NCBI GenBank assembly: GCA_013306675.1
Contig: JABLUY010000039.1
Location: forward strand, 1-64,000
DNA length: 64,000 nucleotides
Origin: Thraustochytrium sp. TN22
Taxonomy: Eukaryota > Sar > Bigyra > Thraustochytrida > Thraustochytriidae
Reading direction: 5' to 3'
Position numbers and translations under genes: made by a program
The notes under the pieces: generated by a model
The model's input: the letters and a program-made list of their open reading frames with translations, nothing else
Told to the model about the DNA's origin: nothing
Databases searched by the model: none
Shown here: piece by piece, positions 16,571 to 26,319 of the stretch
Layout: every line of letters begins with the position of its first letter
How positions within the stretch are numbered: the first letter of the stretch is position 1

Positions 16571-18988
16571 ATGCGCGTGCAGGAGTTGCTCGAGGAGCTG
16601 CGCCACGGCAAGGCCGCCGAGAATGCTGCAGATGCGCTGGCGGCGCTGCGACAGTCGCTCGCTCAGGCTGCAGAGGCGCGCAGCCGCGACGACAACGATA
16701 GCAAGAGGGAGGAAGAGGAGGAGGAGGAGGAGAAGAGGAGGGACGCGGAAACGGACGCTCTCGACGCGGTCAGGCGCAGGCTGGGCCGCGAGAAGAACCT
16801 CGATTCGATCGCGAGGGCGCTCGTCGTGGTACGCGCCGCGCTCGCGGCGCCCGCACAACGGCAGCTGCGCGCAGCAGCGGTCCAAGAATGCTACCTGGGC
16901 CACCTCGTTTGCAAGCTCATGAAGAAACACACAAGAGCGCCGGACCTGCAGGCCGCAGCGTGCGCGCTGCTCAAGGTGTGCTGCTTCGACTGCGAGGAGA
17001 GCCGCCGCACCCTGGGCCACGATCTAGGCGCGTGCAAGCTGGTCATCTGCGCGATGCGCCAGCATCCTCAGAACCGCGACGTGCAGGCCGCAGCCTGCGG
17101 CGCCATCCAGAACCTCGCGGTGGACGCCCAGAACCGCCAGACGCTCGGCCAACATCTCGCTGCCATCCTTGAGGCAATGAAGGCGCATCGCGCTGATCCC
17201 GAGATGCAGGCCTCGGCATGCGGCGCGCTCGAGCGACTCCTCTTCGCATCGTCCGTCGATGTCAAGAAGACCGCCAGCGAGCTCGACGTCGTCGCATCCA
17301 TTCGTGCCGCCCTCCGGGAGCACCAGGGCGACGACGTGATGCAGGCAAACGGCCGGGCCGCGCTGTGGAACGCAGGCGCCGCCGCCCTTTTGACCGAGAC
17401 CCAAGAGGCGAGCGACTCTGAACAATACGCGGTTTGTGCGGACCTCCTCGCGGCGATGCGCGCGGACCGAGGAGATGCCCTCGTGCAGGCCAGCACATGC
17501 GATGCCATCCAGAGCTTGGCCACGTCGGACGCAATCAACAAGATGCTGCTCAGCGAAGACCTGCGCGCCGCCGCTGACATACTCGCTGCGATGCGCGCGC
17601 ACCCTGCCGACAGCCTTCTCCAGGGCAAAGCCTTTGGCACACTCTCGTGCTTGTCCACCAACGCACGTGAACGCGCCATCCGGGCGCTTACCGATGACAC
17701 CGACGTGGACCACCTCACTTGCATCAATCAGCCGATCCCGCGCAGACTGAGCACCGCGTCCGATGGGGCCCCGCCCGCCGCAGCAGGAGCAACAGCACCA
17801 GCACCACCACGGAGCGAAGCCTCGTCCGCCCAGCAGCTCTCTGTGAGCTCCGGAAATCAGGACGACCTCGACACGAGGTCGCTCGTCTCGGATCGCACCA
17901 CCGGCGTGCTCTCGGTCAAGACCCTCGTCGACAGCATCGAGCTGGGTAGTGCCGACCTCGTCCCCATCCTCGTGTCGCTCACCGAGACACTCAAAGCCGA
18001 GGAGTTCTCCGACCGCGACCGCCTGGATGATGACCGCCTTCGCGAGGAGGCGCGCAGAAGTGGACTTGTGGACAAGCTCAAGACGGTGCTCACGCACGAA
18101 AGTAGCGGATCAGACATCCGCGCCGACGCCCTCAACCTGCTTGCCCACACGCTAACGGGCAAGCGCGGCCGGGCCGTACTTGTCGCCGTCTGCAACCCGC
18201 CGTCCAGCGACAGCCTTGGGCGAGTCGTCCTCCGCATGATGCGCTCGCACCGATTAGATGCGCAGCTCCAAGCGGCTGCGTGCAACCTGATCGTCGCGTG
18301 CACACTTCAAGAGCCCCTCAACAAGTCAGTCCTTGGCACGCAGCTCAATGCTGGGGTCGAGATCGTCCAGGCCATGCGCGCGCACCCCGCGTCTGCTGCT
18401 GTTGCGGCGAGTGCGTGTGCTGCGCTCAGCGCGCTCGCCACGGGCAGCCCCGAGAACCAGCGCGTCCTGGGCGAAGACCTTCGAGCCGGAGCCGAGATCC
18501 TCTCGGCCCTGCGCGACCATCAAAGCAACGTCAAGCTTTGCATCAATGCCTGCAGCGCCCTTGCCAGCCTCGCCGACGCGCGTGAGCGCAATCAAGAGAT
18601 CCTCGTTCACGAGCTCTTCGTCGGCGGACACATCCTCGCCTGCATGCGCACGCATGTGCACAAAGCTCATGTGCAGATTTCTGCGTTAAATGCCCTCCTC
18701 CGGCTCACGGTGCGGCACCGCGACAAGAAGGTCTTTGGTCTTGAGCTCCACGCGGGGCCGGTGCTCATGGCCACCATGCGAGCGCACCGGGACCAGGCGC
18801 AAGTGCAGGCGTTGGCCTGTGGCGCTCTCGCCAACCTCGCCACGGACTCCACCGTTCGCGCCGTCCTTCGCCGCCAAAACGCCAAAGACCCCGTCAAGGA
18901 CGCCTGCGCTCGCTTTCCCAAACTCCAACAGCCGCAGCGAGCCCTTGAAAACCTTCACAAGCTCGCTTTTATCTTTGGCAGCAGGTGA
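16571..18988 (+). CDS. armadillo-like 42-residue repeat protein, paralogue 2
   Basis: An 805-residue paralogue of its neighbours, with the same N-terminal signature (AAVQECYLGHLVCKLM, KVCCFDCEE), repeat block 1, a linker rich in Ala/Pro/Ser, repeat block 2 and the end RFPKLQQPQRALENL. It is about 400 residues shorter than paralogue 1, close to 9-10 whole repeats, so it probably lost or never gained part of block 2. It has a unique acidic insertion (KREEEEEEEEKRR) near residue 45. The ATG at 16571 is the first in the frame after a GTG at 16562. Cellular role unknown; a scaffold is inferred from the repeat fold only. Confidence 0.8.
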   Translation: MRVQELLEELRHGKAAENAADALAALRQSLAQAAEARSRDDNDSKREEEEEEEEKRRDAETDALDAVRRRLGREKNLDSIARALVVVRAALAAPAQRQLRAAAVQECYLGHLVCKLMKKHTRAPDLQAAACALLKVCCFDCEESRRTLGHDLGACKLVICAMRQHPQNRDVQAAACGAIQNLAVDAQNRQTLGQHLAAILEAMKAHRADPEMQASACGALERLLFASSVDVKKTASELDVVASIRAALREHQGDDVMQANGRAALWNAGAAALLTETQEASDSEQYAVCADLLAAMRADRGDALVQASTCDAIQSLATSDAINKMLLSEDLRAAADILAAMRAHPADSLLQGKAFGTLSCLSTNARERAIRALTDDTDVDHLTCINQPIPRRLSTASDGAPPAAAGATAPAPPRSEASSAQQLSVSSGNQDDLDTRSLVSDRTTGVLSVKTLVDSIELGSADLVPILVSLTETLKAEEFSDRDRLDDDRLREEARRSGLVDKLKTVLTHESSGSDIRADALNLLAHTLTGKRGRAVLVAVCNPPSSDSLGRVVLRMMRSHRLDAQLQAAACNLIVACTLQEPLNKSVLGTQLNAGVEIVQAMRAHPASAAVAASACAALSALATGSPENQRVLGEDLRAGAEILSALRDHQSNVKLCINACSALASLADARERNQEILVHELFVGGHILACMRTHVHKAHVQISALNALLRLTVRHRDKKVFGLELHAGPVLMATMRAHRDQAQVQALACGALANLATDSTVRAVLRRQNAKDPVKDACARFPKLQQPQRALENLHKLAFIFGSR

Positions 18989-19472
18989 CTGATCATGTAA
19001 AAAATGGATGAAGCTGCTCAAGATGCAGGCTCAGGCTCCCCGGGGCCAAGGAGAGCGCTGCCGGCGCGCGACGCGATGCGAGGGCGAGCGGACCATTTTT
19101 TATAAAAAGAAAACTTGACTCCGGAAGCGTCCCGCCGTCTCGTCTCGTCAACGCGGCGGTCTCGTCAACGCAGTGCACCGGCAGAACTACTTGATGAATG
19201 AAGGACAACGGGGTGTCAGTTCCCACTCGGATGTGCAATGAGTCAGACGCAGTACCAGCCAGCCAGACATGCATTGCGCACCTCACAATCACCGGGCTCG
19301 CTCGCAGCGCTCGCACCGAGGTCAACTCGAGGTCGTTCTCGCGGTGATCTGTCTGGTGCGGCCGCCTCGCCGGTGTCTTGAGTCTCATTATCGAGTAGGG
19401 CTTCATCGGGCCGGCTGCCAGTGGCCTCAGCTGCCGAGAGTCGCCTGCCACAGCCGAAAGGACATCAGGCCC
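18989..19472. other. spacer between ARM paralogues 2 and 3
   Basis: No separate gene. The reading frame of paralogue 3 is open back to an ATG at 19269, but that part has no counterpart in the paralogues. Confidence 0.5.
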
Positions 19473-22400
19473 ATGCGCATGCTGCACGACTCGGATGGCG
19501 AGGCTGCGCGCTGTATGTCGCCTGGGCAGATGCTCACAACGCTGCTGGAGGAGGACCTTGTTGTCCAATCGCCCAGCGAGACTGACCACGAGGCAGACCA
19601 GCTCGTGGACGCGCTCGAAAAGGTCCGGCGTCAGCTAGAGCGCGAAAAGGACGTGGACGCGCTCGCTGCCGCGCTCTGGGTGCTGCGCTTCTGCCTGGCG
19701 GACCCTCGCGACAGGGCGCTGCGCGAGGCCGCCATCCAGGAGTGCTACCTCGGAGACCTCGCATGCAAGCTCATGAGCAAACACGAGGCGTGTGCCGATA
19801 TGCAAGCCGCGGCCTGCGCCCTGCTCCGCGTGTGCTGCTTCGATAGCGAGGCCAATAGGCAGACGCTCGGGCGCGACCTGCACGCTTGCGCGCTCGTGGC
19901 CCAGGCGATGCGCAGCCACCCAGACAGCGTCGAGGTGCAGGTCAACGCACTGGGCGCCATGCACAACCTAGCGGTCGACAAGGGCAACAGGGAGACGATG
20001 GGCACCGACCTCGGCATCGGTACAGACATCCAGACTGCGATGCGCGCCTTTCTGGGAAGCCGCGACCTGCAGGCCAATGCGTGTGGCGCGCTCGAGATGC
20101 TCGCCTTTGAGAGCAAGCGCAATCGAGAGGTGCTTCACGACGAGCTCAACGCCGACGCCGACGCCCTCGCCGCGCTGCGCGCTCATCCGGACGATGTCCG
20201 CGTGTATGCCTGCGTGCGCGGCGCCCTGTGGAACCTATCAGGCTCGCACCCTACCAGGGGCCAGGCCAGCGAGCCGTACGCGGCGTGCGCGGACCTGCTC
20301 TCCCACATGCGCGCAGACCGTGGCGACGGCGAGGCCCAGTCTGAGGCGTGCGACGCCATCCTGCGGCTCGCCTCGAAAGACGTTGCCCACAAGGCTGTGC
20401 TGGCAGGGGAATTGGACGCCGGCGCCGACATTCTCGCGGCCATGCGTGCCCATCCAACCAACAGCGCCCTTCAGGGCAAGGCGTACGGCGCCCTGTCCAG
20501 CCTGACGGCCGAGGCTCGGGACCAGGCGCTCCGCGAGCTCGAGCGGCGCGCCGACGTCGATAACCTCGTGGTGGTCCGCGAGAAAGAGAGCGATGTGGCC
20601 CCTTGCGCCCCAGCCGCCTTGCACCTGGATCCGCTTAACGACGAGCTCGTCGCCGTGAGAGACCTTTGCAAACACCTACTACTAGCAAGCGAAGACTCCA
20701 AAGACGACCTCGTGGAGCCCGTGCGAGCGCTGCGCAAGGCGCTCCAGGCCGAAAGCGACGAGAGCCGTGACCGCCCGGGCTGCGACAGGCTCCGGCACGA
20801 GGCGCGGTCCCACGGCGCGCTCCAAGCCCTGCTGCGCATCCTGCGCACGGACGACACGGACGACACGGACGACGTCCTTGTGGCTGCCTTGCGCGCGCTG
20901 CGCTTGGTGCTGTCCGGGGCCCGCGGCGGCCCGAGCCGCGCCGCGGTGGTCCAGGAGGACAAGCTCGGCCAGGACGTTCTCGACCTCATGCGCGCGCAAC
21001 AGGACAACGCGGGCCTGCAAACGGCCGCCGTCGACCTGCTCCGCACGTGCATGTACGACTGCGCCCACAATCGCCAGCTCCTTGTCCAGGAGCTGGGCGC
21101 TGGCGCGGACATTGTGGCGGCCATGCGAGCCCACCCTAACGACGCCGAGGTCCAGGCCGCGGCCTGTGCCGCCCTGCAGAACGCGGCCGCTCATGCCAGC
21201 AACCAAATCACGCTCGGCCCGGATCTCGGCGCCGGCGCCGACATCCTCAAGGCCATGCGCGCGCACCGAGACAACGCCGCCGTGCAGGCGAGCGCCTGCG
21301 GTGCGCTCTACAACCTTGCGGCATCCTCCACGTACCCGCAGGTCCTCGTGCAGCGGCTGCGCGCTGGACAAGAGATCCTCGCGGCCATGCGTGCGCATCC
21401 AGACATGGCCTTGCTTCAGGCCCACGCATGCGGCGCTCTCTGGAACCTTAGCGTGGACGAAGCCAACCGCGAGACGCTGGGGCAGGACCTCGGCGCGCCC
21501 GAGGCCATCCTCGCGGCTATGCGGGCGCTCCCGGACGATCCCGTGGTCCAGGCCAACGCCTGCGGCGCGCTGCAGAGCCTCCTGAGACATGCTCGCAACG
21601 CAATCGAGCTCAACCATGACGCGCAAGCGAGCACTCTCATCCTCGCGGCGATGCGCGCGCACCGCACGAACCGCCGCGTCCAGGAGAACGGCTGCCGCGC
21701 CTTGCACGCCCTCGCGTGCACCAAGGAGAGCCGCACAGTGCTGGGACAGGAGTGCTCCGCGGCCACCGAGATCGTGGCCGCCATGCAGGCGCACCGCGGC
21801 GAGGTCCTCGTGCAGGTCGAGGCCTGCGAGGCTCTCTGCGCGCTGGCGAAGCTCGATCGCAACCGAGTGACCCTCGTGCAGTCCCTCAAAGGGGGCGACG
21901 ACGTCGTCGCGGCCATGCGCTCGCACCTGAACGATGCGCGGCTGCAGGTCGTGGCCTGCGACCTGCTCTGGCAGCTTGCCACAGACGTCCACAACGCAGA
22001 GGTGCTCGTCCAGGAGGCGCGCGCAGGCGAGGCCGTCCTCGCCGCCATGTCGGCGCACACTGGCAATGCCGCGGTGGTCTCCAGCGCGTGCTGCGCGCTG
22101 CGTGCGTTTGCGGTCGCGAAGCGCAACTGCCGCACGCTGGGCCAGGAACTGCATGCCGGCGCTGATGTCCTCTCTGTCATGCGCGCGCACCAGGGCGACT
22201 GCGCCTTGCAAGGAGCCGCCTGTGCGGTGCTGTGGAACCTCTCCGTGGACCCTGAGAACTCAGGTCTCCTGTGCAGTGCGCTGGGCGCTGGCCAGGCTCT
22301 TGTGGACGCCATGCGCGCGCACCCGGACTCTGTCACGGTGCAGATCGCCGCTTGCAGCACCTTGCGCAACTTTGCCGCTTTGGATGCTCGCAGCCAGGAG

Positions 22401-23177
22401 ATCTGTGGCCAGCAGCTTGGTGCGGGCGCCGACGTCCTCACGGCGATGCGCTCGCACCCGCAGTCGGCGGAGCTGCTTCGTGCTGCACTCGACGCCTTGT
22501 GCAACATGGCGAAGAACCTTCGCAACAAGGAAGTCTTTTGCCAGAGCCTCGACGTTGGCGGTGTCGTGGTCGGCGTCATGCGCGCTCATGCCGCCCATGC
22601 AGGCGTGCAAGCGCCCGCCTGCCGGCTGCTTCAGGTCCTCAGTGGCAACGCTGAGAACAGGCAGACCCTTGGTCAGGTCGTCCGCGTCGGCCCTGAGGTT
22701 CTTGCTGCCATGCGAGCCCACCCTCACGACGTCGCAGTTCAGACCAACGCCTGTGGCGCCCCCGCCGCCCTCGCGAATGAGCACGAGCGCAACCAGGAGA
22801 TGTTTGTGCAGGGCCTCAACGCCGGAGCTGAGGTTCTCGCGGCCATGCGCGCGCATCCGAGTGAGCGTGGGGCCCAGCGAAACGCATGCACTGCGTTGCG
22901 ACTTTTTGCCAGCCGCAGCGCCCGCAACGTAGTCATCCTGGGCGAAGACCTTCGTGCAGGGGTCGAGCTTCTCGGTGCCTTGCGAGGTCACCCAGACGAT
23001 CTTGCCATTCAGAACAACGCCTGCGGTGCTCTCGCCAACCTAGCCACCAACACAAAAGTTCGTGCGTCCTTGCGTCGCCTTGGCGCCAGGGCTGATTTTC
23101 TCGCGGCGCGCAATCGGTTTCCTCAGCTGAGCGAGCCACCGCGAGCACTCAACAGCCTTCGTCGAATCCAGCTCTAG
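19473..23177 (+). CDS. armadillo-like 42-residue repeat protein, paralogue 3
   Basis: The largest of the three paralogues (1234 residues from this start). It shares the N-terminal signature (AAIQECYLGDLACKLM, RVCCFDSE), the short linker after repeat block 1 (about residues 375-420) and a long repeat block 2 ending RFPQLSEPPRALNSL. Repeats keep the AC.AL and AMRAHP cores throughout. I chose the ATG at 19473 (MRMLHDSD) because homology to the paralogues begins soon after it; an ATG at 19269 would add 68 residues that look like translated leader. The TAG stop falls in a CTCTAG element that leads into a (CTAG)n tract. Confidence 0.8.
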   Translation: MRMLHDSDGEAARCMSPGQMLTTLLEEDLVVQSPSETDHEADQLVDALEKVRRQLEREKDVDALAAALWVLRFCLADPRDRALREAAIQECYLGDLACKLMSKHEACADMQAAACALLRVCCFDSEANRQTLGRDLHACALVAQAMRSHPDSVEVQVNALGAMHNLAVDKGNRETMGTDLGIGTDIQTAMRAFLGSRDLQANACGALEMLAFESKRNREVLHDELNADADALAALRAHPDDVRVYACVRGALWNLSGSHPTRGQASEPYAACADLLSHMRADRGDGEAQSEACDAILRLASKDVAHKAVLAGELDAGADILAAMRAHPTNSALQGKAYGALSSLTAEARDQALRELERRADVDNLVVVREKESDVAPCAPAALHLDPLNDELVAVRDLCKHLLLASEDSKDDLVEPVRALRKALQAESDESRDRPGCDRLRHEARSHGALQALLRILRTDDTDDTDDVLVAALRALRLVLSGARGGPSRAAVVQEDKLGQDVLDLMRAQQDNAGLQTAAVDLLRTCMYDCAHNRQLLVQELGAGADIVAAMRAHPNDAEVQAAACAALQNAAAHASNQITLGPDLGAGADILKAMRAHRDNAAVQASACGALYNLAASSTYPQVLVQRLRAGQEILAAMRAHPDMALLQAHACGALWNLSVDEANRETLGQDLGAPEAILAAMRALPDDPVVQANACGALQSLLRHARNAIELNHDAQASTLILAAMRAHRTNRRVQENGCRALHALACTKESRTVLGQECSAATEIVAAMQAHRGEVLVQVEACEALCALAKLDRNRVTLVQSLKGGDDVVAAMRSHLNDARLQVVACDLLWQLATDVHNAEVLVQEARAGEAVLAAMSAHTGNAAVVSSACCALRAFAVAKRNCRTLGQELHAGADVLSVMRAHQGDCALQGAACAVLWNLSVDPENSGLLCSALGAGQALVDAMRAHPDSVTVQIAACSTLRNFAALDARSQEICGQQLGAGADVLTAMRSHPQSAELLRAALDALCNMAKNLRNKEVFCQSLDVGGVVVGVMRAHAAHAGVQAPACRLLQVLSGNAENRQTLGQVVRVGPEVLAAMRAHPHDVAVQTNACGAPAALANEHERNQEMFVQGLNAGAEVLAAMRAHPSERGAQRNACTALRLFASRSARNVVILGEDLRAGVELLGALRGHPDDLAIQNNACGALANLATNTKVRASLRRLGARADFLAARNRFPQLSEPPRALNSLRRIQL

Positions 23178-23564
23178 AACTCTAGCTAGCTAGCTAGAGA
23201 GAAGAGAAGAAGGGAAGTAATGGCTGATTTGGCAAGACGCAGTCAAAGCGAGCTGTGTCTGCAATCAGGAAAGAGTCCCCGCTACTACAAATTTCGCTCG
23301 CGCGATTCAGGTCTCTTACGCATCAGTTGACGCACGAAGCTGCTGCTTGTCTACGATGCTGCTGCTCGTGTACGAAACTACGGCCGTGCCAGTGGCAGAC
23401 TGGCAGTCCCTTTTTTCCCCCCTCCAACAACGAACGGCCAGGGCCGTGCGGCACTCGTAATCAACCGTGGGCTTCAGTAGGAGCCCCGGCGACCGCCCGC
23501 AGCCAATTGAAGTCCAGATGCAAATGAGAAGATATACCTATGTGCGCGTGTGTGCTTGGTTCAA
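23178..23564. other. convergent 3' spacer
   Basis: Lies between the 3' ends of ARM paralogue 3 and the minus-strand lactonase. Starts with a (CTAG)n tract at about 23183-23202; otherwise nothing recognised. Confidence 0.55.
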
Positions 23565-25124
23565 TTACTCAACGACATTGTCGTTGTCGTTGGCATCGTC
23601 GTTATTGTCGTCGCCATCCTCATCGTCGCTGTCATCTTGACGGTCCGTCTCGTCAAAGAAGTTGGCACAGGCGACAAAGTTGGGCGAAGGACAGTGGTAG
23701 ATGTTGTTGGAGAAGCGCAGCGTGCCGTTGGAGACGGAGAACTCAAAGACGGCGAGCGAGTCGGTGTCCTGGTTGGCGACGATGAGCCAATGGCCGCTGG
23801 GGTCGTACTGGAAGTGGCGCGGGGTGCTTCCGCGCGTGTGGAAGTGGCCCACAAGCTGCAGGCGGCCACCGAGGGACTCCTTGACGCGGTAGACGACCAG
23901 GCTGTTGTGGCCGCGGTTGGAGACGATGACGAAGTTGCCCGAAGGGTGCACGGCGATGCGGCCGCAGGTGTTCATGTGCGCAGGGAATGCACGCGGGATG
24001 GTGGGCACCTGCTGCAGGGGCCGCAGCGTGCTGGTGCGTGCGGCCGGCGCAGGTCCGGACGATGGCGAGGGCGGCGGCGAGGAATGGGCGGCGCCGGCCG
24101 CGTCGTCGGGCGCCTTGGCCGCCGTGGCCGCGGCACCGTTGCGCTCGACGCGCCGGAGCGCCGCGAGGTCGAGGCGGAAGACTGCGACGGTGGAAGCGAT
24201 CTCGTTGACCACGTAGCACACGGGCAGGCGCGGGTGGAACTCCATGTAGCGCGGGCCGTGGCGCTGGCCGCGGCGGCCCACGGCGATGTCGCCCAGGTAG
24301 GTGAGGCGGCCTGAGTTGCGGTCAAAGTGCAGCTCGTGCACGCTGTCCGTGCCGAGGTCCGGCACGTAGGCGATGGCGCCGACGACCGGGTCGAGCACGA
24401 CGGCGTGCGAGTGCGGGTGCTTTTGGCGCTCGCTCGCGGCCGCTTCGTCGTTGTGCGAGTGGTTGACGCGCTCGCGCACGAGGGCGCGCATCTCGGCGGC
24501 GGCCTCCTCGCCGCGCGGGTGGTAGGTGCTGCACACGGCCTCCAGGGCGCCGTCCGCCGGGCGGATGGGCATGGACACCACCTCGGCGCTCCAGTAGTTG
24601 ACCACCAGCATGAAGCGCCGCTGCTTGTCGATGGTCAGGTAGCACGTGGACCTGCCGCCGGCGTCGCGGTCGCTGATCCGCCGCAGCGCGCCGCTGCGCG
24701 CGTCCACCGCGTACGCCAGCACGCGCCCGTTCTCGTTCAAGCTCTCCGTGCACGTGTACAGCACGTTCTTGCTCGGGTGCACGCGCGTGAACGCGGGGTT
24801 CTTGTCGCCGCACTCCACGCTCAGCAGCGTCAGGCTCCCGTCCTGCACGTCCAGCCTGTACGTGCGCAGCGTGTGCTTCGCCTGCGTGCCCAACGGCCCG
24901 TGCGCCAGGTCCCCAAAGTCGTCATACGACGACACCACCACCAGCGGGTTCTCCACCGCCGACTCGCGTCCAAACGCGCCGGGGTCCGTCTCGGCGCGCT
25001 CGAAGATGCCCGCCCACTCCTCGTCCTCCGACCTCGCCGTGCGCTTGCCCTTGCCCTGCGCCGTCAGCCGCGCTTGCTCCGGGTCCTGCCGCTGCGCGTT
25101 GCCGGTCTCCGCCGCATTCTCCAT
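23565..25124 (-). CDS. lactonase family seven-bladed beta-propeller protein (6-phosphogluconolactonase-like)
   Basis: A 519-residue member of the YbhE/Pgl-type propeller family, which includes bacterial 6-phosphogluconolactonase and fungal carboxymuconate cyclases. Blade motifs visible in order are CTESLNENGRV, HPHSHAVVLDP, YVPDLGTDSVHE, GPRYMEFHP, VSNRGHNSLVVY, GSTPRHFQYDP and VANQDTDSLAVF. These match the conserved His/Arg/Asn positions of the family. A charged N-terminal extension of about 55 residues and an Asp/Asn-rich C-terminal tail (DDEDGDDNNDD) are additions. Substrate cannot be told from sequence; a sugar-acid lactone is the usual guess. Probably cytosolic, with no signal peptide. 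Confidence 0.85.
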   Translation of the reverse strand: MENAAETGNAQRQDPEQARLTAQGKGKRTARSEDEEWAGIFERAETDPGAFGRESAVENPLVVVSSYDDFGDLAHGPLGTQAKHTLRTYRLDVQDGSLTLLSVECGDKNPAFTRVHPSKNVLYTCTESLNENGRVLAYAVDARSGALRRISDRDAGGRSTCYLTIDKQRRFMLVVNYWSAEVVSMPIRPADGALEAVCSTYHPRGEEAAAEMRALVRERVNHSHNDEAAASERQKHPHSHAVVLDPVVGAIAYVPDLGTDSVHELHFDRNSGRLTYLGDIAVGRRGQRHGPRYMEFHPRLPVCYVVNEIASTVAVFRLDLAALRRVERNGAAATAAKAPDDAAGAAHSSPPPSPSSGPAPAARTSTLRPLQQVPTIPRAFPAHMNTCGRIAVHPSGNFVIVSNRGHNSLVVYRVKESLGGRLQLVGHFHTRGSTPRHFQYDPSGHWLIVANQDTDSLAVFEFSVSNGTLRFSNNIYHCPSPNFVACANFFDETDRQDDSDDEDGDDNNDDANDNDNVVE

Positions 25125-25467
25125 CTCGCCTCGCCTCGCCGCGCCGCGCCTCGCCGCGCCTCCTGCCCGCCTCGCGCCTCCTCCGCGCGCCGGCCTGCCC
25201 CGCCCCGCCTGGCCTCGCCTCGCGCGCGCGCGCCCTCGCGCGCCGCCGCCTGGCTTGGGTTCGGACTTGCGGGCTCGCGCGCGGGCATGCCCGCCGCCGC
25301 TGCCGCCGCGCCGCCGCGCCTCGGAGCGCGCGCCGCGCCGTCACCGCGGGGCCTGCGCGCGGCCCCGCCTGCCGCCGCCGCCGCCGCCGCGCGTCGCGCG
25401 TCCCCGCGCGCGGGCGCGCGGCGCGGGACTCGGCGCGCGCGGAGTCCGGGTCTGCATCGGCCCCGGC

Positions 25468-25508
25468 GAGGCGAGGCGAGGCGAGGCGAGGCGAGGCGAG
25501 GCGAGGCG
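25468..25508. repeat. (GGCGA)n pentanucleotide array
   Basis: About eight GGCGA units. Confidence 0.85.
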
Positions 25509-25660
25509 GGGCGAGCGCGCCTGGCGAGGGCGAGCGCGCGGGCGGGGCCGGCGGAGGCGGCCGGCTGCGAGGCGGAGTCGGTCGGGGTGGACGAAGAGGA
25601 GAGCGTGGAGGACGAGATCCGCCGCGCGGTGTGGGCAATGCACTGCAAGGAAATGCAATG

Positions 25661-25743
25661 CAAAGCGATGCGATGCGATGCGATGCGATGCGATGCGATG
25701 CGATGCGATGCGATGCGATGCGATGCGATGCGATGCGATGCGA
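25661..25743. repeat. (GCGAT)n pentanucleotide array
   Basis: About sixteen GCGAT units. The array is stop-free in most frames, so overlapping ORFs here (Ala/Ser/His/Ile-rich) are artefacts. Confidence 0.9.
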
Positions 25744-26319
25744 AGGACTTGCACGCCCATTCCCGTTCATTGCTGCCTTCGGGGGGGCCGGCGACGCGGA
25801 GGGCCCGGGCTTGTGCCACCCCCCGGTTGTGAGTCGTCGTCGTCGTCGGTGTCGTCGGCGAGATCCAGCTCCGTTGTCGCACGGAAGCGACATGCGGCGA
25901 GCGCGTACGCTGGCCAGCGGCCACCGATCTGCGCTCTCCAGGACTTTTCGAAGCACGCGCCGCGCCTCCCCCCGGGGCTCGCCATGGCTGCGTCATTTTC
26001 ATCAGGATCTTCGGCGAGATCCTGCACCGCACTCAAGGACGAGTACCCCGAACCCTTGCGCGGCACGCGCTGCGCCGCGTTGGTAACCTCCACCGCGCGC
26101 CACGCCGCCCCGGCGACAATTAAAGACTAACTCGCACGGACCTCAGCGCCCTCTGACAGTAAAATGCGCCCAGCCATGGTCGGCGGCAGCCGCTGCCGCC
26201 GACCATCGCAGTCTCGGCCTCGTAGCCCCTCCTCTCGAGCGCCTCGATGCCGTGCTCCACCTCCCCGTTGAAGAAGTCCTCCTGGACCCAGCCCACGCCG
26301 TCGCCCTCGCCCTGCTCCG

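Larger units (their letters stand above)
25125..26319. other. GC-rich spacer with simple repeats
   Basis: Upstream of the lactonase. Contains two pentanucleotide arrays listed separately and TCG triplet runs (25829-25860). On the minus strand at about 26230-26290 a short coherent text (VEHGIEALERRGYEAE) resembles the decayed repeat units just downstream. No intact gene recognised. Confidence 0.5.

Noticed and set aside
25341-25760. ORFs with long His/Arg/Ile/Ala/Ser runs on the minus strand
   Set aside because: Direct translation of the (GCGAT)n and (GGCGA)n arrays.
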